DNA of 37,937 bases, taken from the NCBI GenBank assembly GCA_024698485.1, contig JAILRC010000051.1:1-37937 (forward strand), given 5' to 3'. The position numbers and the translations under genes were made by a program. This DNA is from Lachnospiraceae bacterium. Lineage in GTDB: Bacteria > Bacillota > Clostridia > Lachnospirales > Lachnospiraceae. Numbering within the stretch: position 1 is the stretch's first letter; each line of letters opens with the position of its first letter. Under the pieces are notes generated by a model. The model was not told the DNA's origin and ran no database searches. It was given only the letters and a program-made list of their open reading frames with translations. This document shows, in pieces, positions 26,929-34,260 of this stretch.

Positions 26929-27769
26929 TTTTCAAACATCCCAATGCAGATCCAATAGTTACCCGAACCTCTTCCGCATCGGAATCGCACGTATGAGATC
27001 CGTTTCCCCTGTAATAAGCCTGTTTGATCTTTCGATCCAATTCAAGTCTCTTTTTCACATCCGCTGTGAGCAAAAGAACTATGGTAGAGCCCGCCAGTTC
27101 AAAATTTCCCATTTCTTCGCCGCGATTGAAGGTTTCTTTTCCTTCGGCAAAAGTCACACCGCCCACTGCCATGGCCCCGATCTCGATCTGGGCAGCTGTG
27201 CCGAAATGCTTCGTTTCAAGTACGCTCCACCATCTCCTGTTCAGCCTGAAAACGGGAAACTGTCTGAGGGCTATGGGTTGCACGCTGTGAAGCTGCCCTT
27301 CGATGAAGGAAACTTTTCCCATGGTACCGCTGTCAAAGAAGCAAAAATGATGGTAATCCGAAGCTTCCAGTCTGAAGACCAGGCAAAGACCGTCTCTGAA
27401 CTTCTCGGTCACCTCTTTGTCCGGGATCAGATCAGGCAATGTATAAAGCGAACCTTTCATGGGGATCTCAAGATCAGGAGAGATGTCATAAACCGAAAGA
27501 AGGCTGTCGCAGGGAGCGATCAGCACATCAGGTTCTATCTCAAAATCCAAGTATTCCCTTTTTCTTCCGAAAAAATCCGCAAAAGAATCATAATCACGTA
27601 TCCCGTAGGGACGCATGTTTATCTTATTCTTTTTGATGTAGCCCGGTATCAGGTGAGCCGACACTCTTGTATGAAGATACCATGCCACGGGCTTGAACAC
27701 TCCCACTGCCTGAAGGACACGAAAGATCCCGCGCCCCGCCGCAGAGGAATAGAAAAAATCTGCTTTCAT
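26918..27769 (-). CDS. psd: Phosphatidylserine decarboxylase proenzyme
   Basis: Psd decarboxylates phosphatidylserine to phosphatidylethanolamine at the membrane and matures by self-cleavage to a pyruvoyl enzyme. From the ATG at 27767-27769 it has 283 residues. The processing site is in GNFELAGSTIVLL, cleavage expected between G227 and S228; the usual form is LGST or GGST. The upstream APCDS aspartate and the DYHHF histidines match the catalytic Asp and His of the family. A GTG one codon upstream is possible, but the ATG overlaps the pssA stop as TGATG, typical coupling. It uses the product of PssA, the preceding gene. Confidence 0.93.
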   Translation of the reverse strand: MKADFFYSSAAGRGIFRVLQAVGVFKPVAWYLHTRVSAHLIPGYIKKNKINMRPYGIRDYDSFADFFGRKREYLDFEIEPDVLIAPCDSLLSVYDISPDLEIPMKGSLYTLPDLIPDKEVTEKFRDGLCLVFRLEASDYHHFCFFDSGTMGKVSFIEGQLHSVQPIALRQFPVFRLNRRWWSVLETKHFGTAAQIEIGAMAVGGVTFAEGKETFNRGEEMGNFELAGSTIVLLLTADVKKRLELDRKIKQAYYRGNGSHTCDSDAEEVRVTIGSALGCLKNED

Positions 27770-28410
27770 CACACACCGTCTATAGTCAGGATAACAAAGC
27801 CCACTTCAACTATACCGCAGATGAGGACACAGATCTTTCCGATGAGCTTGGGCTTCTTTAAAGGAATGGGAGTAAGGAAAAGCACAGCCATTACAAAAAG
27901 TGTAACTGTCTGGGCAACGGATGACTTCCATCCAAAGTGTCTTGCCCCCGCATTCACAATAGGAAAGAAAAGGGCTGACAATGTCACGGGCATTCCGTAA
28001 TAGAGTTCTCTGCATGTGTTGCTGGTCTTCTGACGATCCTGCTCATCCACATTGAAATAAGCAAGTCTGATCAACGCGCAAAGAGCATAGAAAGCACATA
28101 CAGCCAGAACAAGATTGTTGTGAAGGTTCATGCTGTACACGGTAACTGCGGGAAGAATGCCGAAGCATATCAGGTCGCTCAAGGAGTCGATCTGTATTCC
28201 GAAATTCTTTTCCTGTTCGGTACGTTCTCTGGTGGATGCAATGGCACCGTCAAACATATCGCAGAATCCGGCTGCCATAAGGCAGATCACAGCTGCGCAG
28301 GTGTTCTGCTCCAGGGCATATACAATGCCCGTAAATCCGATGAGCATTCCGATGTAAGTCAGAATGACGGTGTAATTGTAGTAACCCAGCGGTTTAAACT
28401 TTGAATTCAT
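27769..28410 (-). CDS. pssA: CDP-diacylglycerol-serine O-phosphatidyltransferase
   Basis: This integral membrane enzyme makes phosphatidylserine from CDP-diacylglycerol and L-serine. The CDP-alcohol phosphotransferase motif is complete in its acidic residues: CDMFDGAIA, then FGIQIDSLSDLICFG. The stretch RTEQEKNFGIQ is close to PssA of Gram-positive type. The frame is open to 28641, but the ATG at 28408-28410 (MNSKFKPLGYYNY) has GGAGAG at the right distance and gives the normal size of 213 residues, so the longer start is rejected. It sits between the TVP38-type gene and psd, with a one-base overlap with psd. Confidence 0.94.
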   Translation of the reverse strand: MNSKFKPLGYYNYTVILTYIGMLIGFTGIVYALEQNTCAAVICLMAAGFCDMFDGAIASTRERTEQEKNFGIQIDSLSDLICFGILPAVTVYSMNLHNNLVLAVCAFYALCALIRLAYFNVDEQDRQKTSNTCRELYYGMPVTLSALFFPIVNAGARHFGWKSSVAQTVTLFVMAVLFLTPIPLKKPKLIGKICVLICGIVEVGFVILTIDGV

Positions 28411-28436
28411 TTTTCTCTCCTTTATTATACTTCCCC

Positions 28437-29084
28437 TTAAAACCTGATCAATGAGAAACCGAGGCTGTATGCCAGTATGCACCAGGGTTTCCCAAGTATG
28501 ATGATCCAGATGAACTTTCGAGCTGTCATTTTTGAAACTCCCGTGAGATAACACAGGTAATCGTCCGGGAACAATGGCAAGAGCATGGCCATGAACAAAA
28601 ATGCCGTATATGACTTGCTCTTTGATGCCCATGCGGACCATTTGTTGTACTTTCCCGAAGGGAAAAGGTCCTGGATAAGCGGTTTACCAAACTGTCTGGC
28701 TAAAAAGAAAGCCGCAATGGAACCCAGAGCTATCCCGAGGTAATTGCATATGAAACCCACAGCCGGGCCGAACATTACAGAACCCGCAACACACCCCAGA
28801 AAGCCGGGGAGCACGGGAATGATCACCTGAAGGGCTTGAAAAACAGTGAGTATGACGGGGCCGAAGGCTCCGTATTTATCGATATAAGCCTGGAGAGATT
28901 CAACAGTTTTGAATTCCCCGTCAAAATAAGCTTTTCCAAGTACAACAGCGAAGACAAGAACGAACGCGATCAGTAAGAACGAAGCAAGAGATATCAGTTT
29001 CTGACGCGTGGTCCGGGGTGCATTCTTTTTTTCAAGGCATTTTTCAGCACCGATATCCTCTACCGCCTGCTCAGGCATATTCAT
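28437..29084 (-). CDS. TVP38/TMEM64-family (DedA superfamily) membrane protein
   Basis: This 215-residue protein has an N-terminal cytoplasmic tail, a first helix (about 33-52) and the family core with QALQVIIPVLPGFLGCVAG, FGPAVGF and a later PLFPDDYLCYLTG. These match VTT-domain proteins, thought to move lipids between membrane leaflets or to act in membrane homeostasis. It is the first gene of the phospholipid operon, 26 bases before pssA, so a role in distributing the phospholipids made by PssA and Psd is plausible. The start has GGAGG four bases before ATG. It lies just downstream of the 6S-like RNA gene, with a strong terminator between. Confidence 0.88.
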   Translation of the reverse strand: MNMPEQAVEDIGAEKCLEKKNAPRTTRQKLISLASFLLIAFVLVFAVVLGKAYFDGEFKTVESLQAYIDKYGAFGPVILTVFQALQVIIPVLPGFLGCVAGSVMFGPAVGFICNYLGIALGSIAAFFLARQFGKPLIQDLFPSGKYNKWSAWASKSKSYTAFLFMAMLLPLFPDDYLCYLTGVSKMTARKFIWIIILGKPWCILAYSLGFSLIRF

Positions 29085-29156
29085 AAAACCTCCGAATTTA
29101 AAAAAACAAAAAACAGTTTCATCTATATAACCGAAAAAATATTATAAACGTTTCAT

Positions 29157-29189
29157 AAAAAAAAATACAATCCCCAAAAAAGATTGTAT
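29157..29189 (-). terminator. Second terminator after the 6S-like RNA
   Basis: The minus strand reads ATACAATC, a 9-base loop, GATTGTAT, then a run of nine T. It follows the T-run at the 3' end of the RNA gene and shields the phospholipid operon from that strong transcript. Confidence 0.8.
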
Positions 29190-29193
29190 ACGC

Positions 29194-29432
29194 AAAAAAA
29201 GACCCGAAGTGCCGTTTCCCGCATTTTGACTCCTAGCATCATGCCAGGTGGGTAACCGCAGCCTGATTTGCTGTCTTCCGCTGCGGCGGCCTTCTGATGG
29301 AAAGAAGAACTTCCTTCTGCCCATCAGAAAGCCGGCGATGAAGTTGCGGCCTGACATCCGTCACGCAATTAGGAATCCCGTTTAAAGTTTTGTAGGTTCA
29401 AAATAGCAAGGAGTTGTCGAACACTTTAGGTT
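29194..29432 (-). ncRNA. ssrS: 6S RNA (regulator of RNA polymerase), by structure and context
   Basis: A 240-base transcript is bounded by a near-consensus promoter and a T-run. It has no good reading frame. Its ends pair: AACCTAAAGTGTT at the 5' end with GGCACTTCGGGT at the 3' end, 11 of 12 positions allowing G-U. Inside, ACTCC pairs with GGAGT, then a large open region on the 5' side contains TTTTGAACCTAC and ACGGGATTCC. After this a long stem (ATGTCAGG/CCTGGCAT, GGCCGCA/TGCGGTT) ends in the hairpin CTTTCTGATGG/CCATCAGAAG. A rod with a central bubble is the 6S architecture, which mimics an open promoter and binds RNA polymerase holoenzyme. The TTGAACCTAC element resembles Firmicutes 6S RNAs as I recall them. 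The 5' end is set from the -10 and is approximate. Confidence 0.75.
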
Positions 29433-29438
29433 GAGTAC

Positions 29439-29467
29439 AGTATACCATCAATCCCGTCACTTCTCAA
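29439..29467 (-). promoter_or_regulatory. Promoter of the 6S-like RNA
   Basis: On the minus strand TTGAGA (plus-strand 29462-29467) and TATACT (29439-29444) are separated by exactly 17 bases, with the RNA start about seven bases on. The stretch 29468-29592 between this and the next promoter is A+T-rich and I see nothing else in it. Confidence 0.8.
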
Positions 29468-29592
29468 TATAAAAACCATAAAACTTTGACCGAAAAATTT
29501 ATCCTTGTTTTATTGCATGACAAAAAACAATCAATTTTATCGGCGACTATTTTACGCTGAAGTTTATATATTGTAAAGAAAAATTTAAAAGT

Positions 29593-29622
29593 TTGTTTGT
29601 AAACCCCTCTCTGTGCTATAAT
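29593..29622 (+). promoter_or_regulatory. Promoter of the GH2 fusion gene
   Basis: TTGTTT (29593-29598) and TATAAT (29617-29622) are 18 bases apart. The start of transcription should be near 29629, which rules out the ATG at 29627 and supports the GTG start at 29666. Confidence 0.6.
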
Positions 29623-29665
29623 AGAAATGTTGCTCCACCATACTAAACACAAGGGAGGAAAGGTT

Positions 29666-32155
29666 GTGAAAAAACCTTCCGTTCGTTCAAAGATCATATA
29701 TGCTTTTATTGTTCTGATACTGTTTTTATTAAACGGCATCCTCTGCCGTGAACCCATTTTTCTTCTGCCAGGCGGTCTCACCGTGGTGCTTTCCGCTCTG
29801 GGGCTCAGGAATCTCCAGGAACTGGCGGAGACCCATGTTACAAAAGAATCCGCCACAGGTCTCAATGCCTCCGCAAACATAGCCCTTCTTCTTCTGAGCC
29901 TGGCGGGATCCGTTGCCTTTCTGGGTGAGGGACGTCTCCTCAGCACCTCATTTTCACCGGTCAAATGCTGTATCATTTTGGGAGTCGCAATGTCCGTTGC
30001 TCTGGCGATCACGCTTTTTTACGGCCCTCTCTATGATTCCCAGGGCTTTTCCACATCCATGATCCCCGCCGTTTCTCTTTCACTGTCGGGATGCCTTTTC
30101 ATGTTTGTGTCCTACGGCCTTGTTCCCGTCATGCTCTCATCCTTCCTTATAATAACGGGATATTTTTGTGCATTCAGTGTCATCGGCTCTCTCTTAAACA
30201 ACTACACTCCCGCTCACAAGCGTTTCCCCTGCTACTGTCAGCGCACGCTGGCAGTCGTCATTCCGCCCATAGGAGCTTTCTTCCTTTTAAAGATCGGCAT
30301 TTTCACGGGCAGGAACGCATTTCTCCTTTCCGCTCTGCTGGACGTAGCTGTTTTCGTCTCCCTTTCCGCAGTTTACGTGGTGATCCGCACTTCTCATTTC
30401 AACCTTTACACCGAAAGCGGAAACACCACGGAACCCAAAATCCTTCAGGCTCTCATCAATCCATCGGAGTCTCCCGTCACCTGGACGGAATATCCCCGTC
30501 CCCAGATGAAGCGTAACACATGGCTGAATCTTAACGGAGTGTGGAAGCTGAACACCAACAGCATATACGTTCCTTTTCCGCCTCAGGCTGCATTGTCCTG
30601 TCACAAGGGATCCAACCCCAATGTGCTCTTCTACGCCAAGACCTTCACCGTTCCTTCCGAATGGAACGGACAGCGCATTCTCCTGCACTTCGGAGCAGTG
30701 GATCAGCTCTGCGACGTCAGGATCAACGATGTGCACGTAGGCTCCCACGAAGGCGGCTATCTGCCCTTCACCTTTGACATTACCGAGCACCTGAAGCTTC
30801 ACACCGACAATGTCATAGAAGTTCGCGCTTTTGACCTGCTTTCAAAAAAGTATCCCTACGGAAAACAGCGCATCGCCAGGGGAGGCATGTGGTACACCCC
30901 CGTCAGCGGCATCTGGCAGACGGTCTGGCTTGAACCTGTACCCAAAAATCACATCGAACGCATCAAGATCACTCCCGATCTTAAAGGCATATACCTAAAG
31001 GTGGTAGTGGCCGTGATCCCCGACATCATCGGCCGTTTCAGCGTGGACATCACTCTTCCGGGCGGTCACGTGTGGCACACGGAATCCACCGAATCAAGGC
31101 AGTACATCGACCTCAAGGAGGCCTACGAGTCGCTGGGCATCAACGAACCCTTGCGATATTGGACTCCCGAGTCTCCCTATCTCTATTCCATGAAGATCGT
31201 CTATGACGAGGATGAGATCGAGACATATTTTGCTCTCCGTACCGTGGAACTGGCGGACATTAACGGTATTTCACGGATATGCTTAAACAAAAAGCCCATT
31301 TACCTCCACGGGATTCTGGATCAGGGATACTTCCCCGACGGCATCTTCACCCCCGCCACAGCCGGGGAATATGCCAAGGACATTGCAAGAGTCAAGGAAC
31401 TGGGTTTCAACTGCCTCAGAAAGCACATAAAGATCGAACCCGAGATCTTCTATTATTACTGTGACAAAATGGGCATCCTTGTGATGCAGGATATGGTGAA
31501 CAGCGGCAGATACAACTTTCTGAGAGACACCATCATGCCCAATGTTACGGGAAAAAACAAGTCGGACCTGGGGAAGTGCCACTCAAAAAAGCGCAGAGAA
31601 TTTTTCATAAACCACTGCCTGGACACCCTGCGCCACCTGCACAACCACCCTTCGATAATCGCCTACACCATATTCAACGAGGGCTGGGGACAGTTTGACA
31701 GCGATGAGATCTTCGAGAAGCTTAAGAACAAAGACGGCACCAGGCTCTACGATTCCACTTCCGGCTGGTTCGTGCAGAAAAAAAGCGACTTCGACAGCCG
31801 CCATCAATACTTCAACAACGTTTTGTTCACTCCGGGCATACGTCCGCTCCTCCTCTCCGAGTGCGGCGGTTTTTCCTACATGATACCGGAGCATTACTAC
31901 TCAAAATACAATCATTTCAGTTACGGCATCTCACGTTCCACCGAAGAGCTCACGGCTCTGGTCAGAAAAATGTACGACGAAATGATCTTCCCCATTATCG
32001 GAAAAGGCGGTTGCGGATGCATATACACCCAGCTTTCCGACATCGAGGATGAGACCAACGGACTGTTCACCTACGACAGGAAGATATGCAAGGTCGACCG
32101 GGAAGAAATGCTGAAGATCAAAGACGTGATAGACGAAGAGATGAGTAAGATATAG
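29666..32155 (+). CDS. Membrane-embedded GH2-family glycosidase (polytopic domain fused to GH2)
   Basis: This is a fusion of about 829 residues. The first 245 residues contain seven or eight hydrophobic helices with short loops. Residues 270 onward match GH2 enzymes: a jelly-roll sugar-binding domain (RNTWLNLNGVWKLN to FDITEHL), an Ig-like domain and a TIM barrel starting at KKPIYLHGILDQGYFPDG. The acid/base is E672 in TIFNEGWGQF and the nucleophile is E732 in LLLSECGGFS, so a retaining beta-glycosidase (galactosidase, glucuronidase or similar) is expected. The start is GTG at 29666-29668, with GGGAGG seven bases upstream. Typical GH2 enzymes are soluble, so a polytopic anchor is unusual. With eight helices and a basic N-terminus the enzyme would face the cytoplasm; with seven it would face outside. 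Confidence 0.88.
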   Translation: MKKPSVRSKIIYAFIVLILFLLNGILCREPIFLLPGGLTVVLSALGLRNLQELAETHVTKESATGLNASANIALLLLSLAGSVAFLGEGRLLSTSFSPVKCCIILGVAMSVALAITLFYGPLYDSQGFSTSMIPAVSLSLSGCLFMFVSYGLVPVMLSSFLIITGYFCAFSVIGSLLNNYTPAHKRFPCYCQRTLAVVIPPIGAFFLLKIGIFTGRNAFLLSALLDVAVFVSLSAVYVVIRTSHFNLYTESGNTTEPKILQALINPSESPVTWTEYPRPQMKRNTWLNLNGVWKLNTNSIYVPFPPQAALSCHKGSNPNVLFYAKTFTVPSEWNGQRILLHFGAVDQLCDVRINDVHVGSHEGGYLPFTFDITEHLKLHTDNVIEVRAFDLLSKKYPYGKQRIARGGMWYTPVSGIWQTVWLEPVPKNHIERIKITPDLKGIYLKVVVAVIPDIIGRFSVDITLPGGHVWHTESTESRQYIDLKEAYESLGINEPLRYWTPESPYLYSMKIVYDEDEIETYFALRTVELADINGISRICLNKKPIYLHGILDQGYFPDGIFTPATAGEYAKDIARVKELGFNCLRKHIKIEPEIFYYYCDKMGILVMQDMVNSGRYNFLRDTIMPNVTGKNKSDLGKCHSKKRREFFINHCLDTLRHLHNHPSIIAYTIFNEGWGQFDSDEIFEKLKNKDGTRLYDSTSGWFVQKKSDFDSRHQYFNNVLFTPGIRPLLLSECGGFSYMIPEHYYSKYNHFSYGISRSTEELTALVRKMYDEMIFPIIGKGGCGCIYTQLSDIEDETNGLFTYDRKICKVDREEMLKIKDVIDEEMSKI

Positions 32156-32158
32156 CAC

Positions 32159-32195
32159 AAGAGAAAGGGCGCCATGTATCGGCGCCCTTTCTCTT
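32159..32195. terminator. Bidirectional terminator between the GH2 gene and the channel operon
   Basis: AAGAGAAAGGGCGCC and GGCGCCCTTTCTCTT are perfect 15-base arms around ATGTATC. The two flanking genes converge on it; the stop codon of the minus-strand gene overlaps the end of the stem. Confidence 0.9.
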
Positions 32196-32724
32196 ACTCG
32201 TTGTAGGTCACATGGATACCGTTGGCGGTCTTTTGTTTTTCAAATACTGCCTTTACGGTCTCATACATTTTGTCGGATGCATTTGTAAAGTTCACATCGA
32301 ACACAACTTCGGGATTTACGCTGTAAGCTTCAATGATCTTGCTCTCCAGCTCCTTTTCGTCGGCAACCGCTTCACCGTAGAATGTAATGGTCTTGGTGCC
32401 TACTCCGACGGGGATGGTTGCTGTGATGGCATAGGGATGAGGTGTGGGAGTGGGTGCGTTTGTGGGTGCAGGCTCATTTGTGGGAACGGGTGTGTTCTCC
32501 GCCAGCTCGGAAATGTACTCCTTGGCCTTCTCCTTGCCTTCTTCAATGGCTTCCTTACCGTTCTTTATGGATTGCTTTACGGAATCCTCGGTAACTTCGC
32601 CGTCATCGTTGATGAGTCCGATGCCGCTTCCGATGCCAAGGCTGTCACCGCCTACCATGGTTCCGATCACAAAAGCAAGTCCCAGCAAAAGGACCCCAAC
32701 AGTAAATTTGATCGCGTTCTTCAT
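32194..32724 (-). CDS. Membrane-anchored protein with possible TolR-like outer domain; third gene of the channel operon
   Basis: This 176-residue protein has one N-terminal helix (about 6-25) with no lipobox, an acidic helical stretch (45-75), a Thr/Pro/Asn linker (78-97) and a compact C-terminal domain (98-176). I cannot place it in a named family. The order of strands and helices in the last domain (TITFYGEAV, ELESKIIEAYSVNPEVVFDV, then DKMYETVKAVFEKQKTANGIHVTY) resembles the extracytoplasmic domain of ExbD/TolR, in which a value strand is followed by a helix and a final strand. This is a visual comparison only. The start follows GGAGG inside the end of the preceding gene, three bases apart, so the three genes are co-expressed. 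Confidence 0.7.
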   Translation of the reverse strand: MKNAIKFTVGVLLLGLAFVIGTMVGGDSLGIGSGIGLINDDGEVTEDSVKQSIKNGKEAIEEGKEKAKEYISELAENTPVPTNEPAPTNAPTPTPHPYAITATIPVGVGTKTITFYGEAVADEKELESKIIEAYSVNPEVVFDVNFTNASDKMYETVKAVFEKQKTANGIHVTYNE

Positions 32725-32727
32725 TCT

Positions 32728-33555
32728 TTATTCCTCCATTATCTTGTTTGTCTTATAGAAAACTCTGTCATTGTATCTCTCGCTGAGTTCCGCCAGTGCC
32801 TCGGCCACAGCTCTTTTGTCCGTGGCTCTGGTCTTGTATTCATGATAAGAAAAGACCACATACACCAGACTGTCCTCAGTCTTAAGTATCCTGTCTATGC
32901 CTTCCACCAGCGCGGTCCTCATTTCGGCAATGGCTTCAAGCCTCTCGGAATTGTTCCTGAAGTCCCTTTTGCGGTCTTCAGCAGTGGTTCCCGCTTTTCC
33001 GTAGCTTAAGATGCTGTAAAGATAGGTCTCTTCGTCACTCGGATCCAGCACGCTTTCCACACCGATGGCATATACTCCCACCACCTGCTTCAGGTACTCG
33101 TAACTTTCCAGTTTCTTCTCGGAATTGGCTATCCTTCCCAGCAATTCCTCCACATCGCCTTCGGAAAGCTTTTGGTTTGCGATCTTAAGGTCTTGGGAGA
33201 TGGCGTCCTTTTCATCCGAAAGCCGTGCATATGCTTCGCCGGCCTTATCAAGTTCTTCTTTTTTGTCTGCCAGCTCTTCTTCCTTTTTGGCGATCTCATC
33301 GTCCCTTAAATTGATGGCAGTCTCGGCTTCCTGCAGTTTTGCAGTGTATTCTTCCGTCAGTCTTACCTGCTCGGCCGCACTTTCATCCAGTTCATCCTGC
33401 ATCTCTTCCAAGGCCTGATTTGCCAGAAGCACCTCAGCTTCGGAGGCCTTCACCATTTTGCTGTTCTCGATCATCACGGCGAAGATGAGGATCATGACCA
33501 CATCCAGGAGGGAAGTGAGCTCGATGACTATATCACGAATTCTCCTCGCTCTCAT
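32728..33555 (-). CDS. ExbD/TolR/MotB-like subunit with long coiled coil
   Basis: This 275-residue protein starts with a short basic cytoplasmic end and a single helix (about 10-30) with IELTSLLDVVMILIFAVMI. D18 in this helix aligns with the proton-carrying aspartate of ExbD, TolR and MotB. A charged coiled coil of about 115 residues (35-150) follows, then a C-terminal domain (152-275) with no recognised motif; no OmpA-type peptidoglycan domain is visible. By analogy it would be the dimeric axle of a 5:2 stator-like unit, with the coiled coil reaching out from the membrane. The start overlaps the end of the channel subunit gene by 23 bases, so the two are coupled. Function is unknown. Confidence 0.8.
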   Translation of the reverse strand: MRARRIRDIVIELTSLLDVVMILIFAVMIENSKMVKASEAEVLLANQALEEMQDELDESAAEQVRLTEEYTAKLQEAETAINLRDDEIAKKEEELADKKEELDKAGEAYARLSDEKDAISQDLKIANQKLSEGDVEELLGRIANSEKKLESYEYLKQVVGVYAIGVESVLDPSDEETYLYSILSYGKAGTTAEDRKRDFRNNSERLEAIAEMRTALVEGIDRILKTEDSLVYVVFSYHEYKTRATDKRAVAEALAELSERYNDRVFYKTNKIMEE

Positions 33556-34099
33556 CCTCTTCTCCTTTTCTGTCGGCGATCACACCGGAAGTTTCGTCAA
33601 CTATCTCTATGTCTCCCTTGCCCGCTTCTTCCAAAAGGTTCTCCACGGAATCCACCACTCCCAGGAAAGAATCCAAAGGTGCGGAAAGGATGGCATCAAG
33701 GCACTTGAAGACTATGGCCCAGATAACCCCGTTCAGGGTGGTGGTGAGTGCCACCATGAGATTTTCCATCAGATCCGAAGATCCCGAGATGGTGATCAAG
33801 GCCGCAACGGTTCCCATGATGCCCAAAAGCGGGAAAACCGCTGTGAGATTGGCATAAACCTGATAGAGCACCAGCATGGATCTTCCTATGCCCCTGAGTT
33901 TTTTTCCGGTCTTCCTCGAAACCTGCACTTTTGCCGCAGTTCCGGTAACCAGTTCTCCTCTGGGATAGCGGATGGAGTTTCCTATGGTCCTCAGAACAAG
34001 CGAGGCCACAAACACGCATATGTTAATGCCTGCAAATATAAATATGATAAGATTGTCTTTTTCGGAAATAAACGTTGCCAAACCATTGAGCCCGTTCAT
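33533..34099 (-). CDS. TolQ/ExbB/MotA-like proton channel subunit
   Basis: This 188-residue membrane protein has three helices: residues 16-39, about 84-106 and about 114-137. The second and third carry the family signature: AVFPLLGIMGTVAALITI, then VALTTTLNGVIWAIVF, in the places where TolQ and ExbB have a conserved LGLLGTV and AL.TT..GL. The threonines near G97 and at 119-121 would line the ion path opposite D18 of the partner. A 45-residue basic cytoplasmic loop joins helices 1 and 2, and the C-terminal 40 residues are acidic. The start has GGGAG five bases before ATG. It is first in an operon of three, with its own promoter. No TonB, TolA or flagellar gene is in view. Confidence 0.87.
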   Translation of the reverse strand: MNGLNGLATFISEKDNLIIFIFAGINICVFVASLVLRTIGNSIRYPRGELVTGTAAKVQVSRKTGKKLRGIGRSMLVLYQVYANLTAVFPLLGIMGTVAALITISGSSDLMENLMVALTTTLNGVIWAIVFKCLDAILSAPLDSFLGVVDSVENLLEEAGKGDIEIVDETSGVIADRKGEEDESEENS

Positions 34100-34134
34100 G
34101 TTTTCTCCCTTCCCGTGACAGTTATTTTGAATAT

Positions 34135-34163
34135 ATCATATATTACCATATTTTATCGGTCAA
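34135..34163 (-). promoter_or_regulatory. Promoter of the channel operon
   Basis: On the minus strand TTGACC (plus-strand 34158-34163) and TATGAT (34135-34140) are 17 bases apart, about 35 bases before the ATG. Confidence 0.55.
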
Positions 34164-34201
34164 ACAAACGTCAAAAATAGGGCACATCCCCTTTTACCTT
34201 T

Positions 34202-34230
34202 TTGACAAGCCGTAACTTTTATTATAAAAT
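34202..34230 (+). promoter_or_regulatory. Promoter of the MBL-fold hydrolase gene
   Basis: A perfect TTGACA (34202-34207) and TAAAAT (34225-34230) are 17 bases apart, 30 bases before the ATG. It is back-to-back with the channel-operon promoter. Confidence 0.65.
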
Positions 34231-34260
34231 ACAGAGTACAACAAAACACTGAGGTACAAG

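Noticed and set aside
28411-28641. Extended N-terminus of pssA (77 extra residues)
   Set aside because: It runs into the upstream gene, lacks a ribosome site and resembles no part of PssA; the inner ATG has GGAGAG and gives the normal length.
32194-34099. Zorya-type phage defence system
   Set aside because: The channel subunit lacks the long ZorA tail, the partner lacks the OmpA-like domain of ZorB, and no ZorC/D/E-type gene is adjacent.
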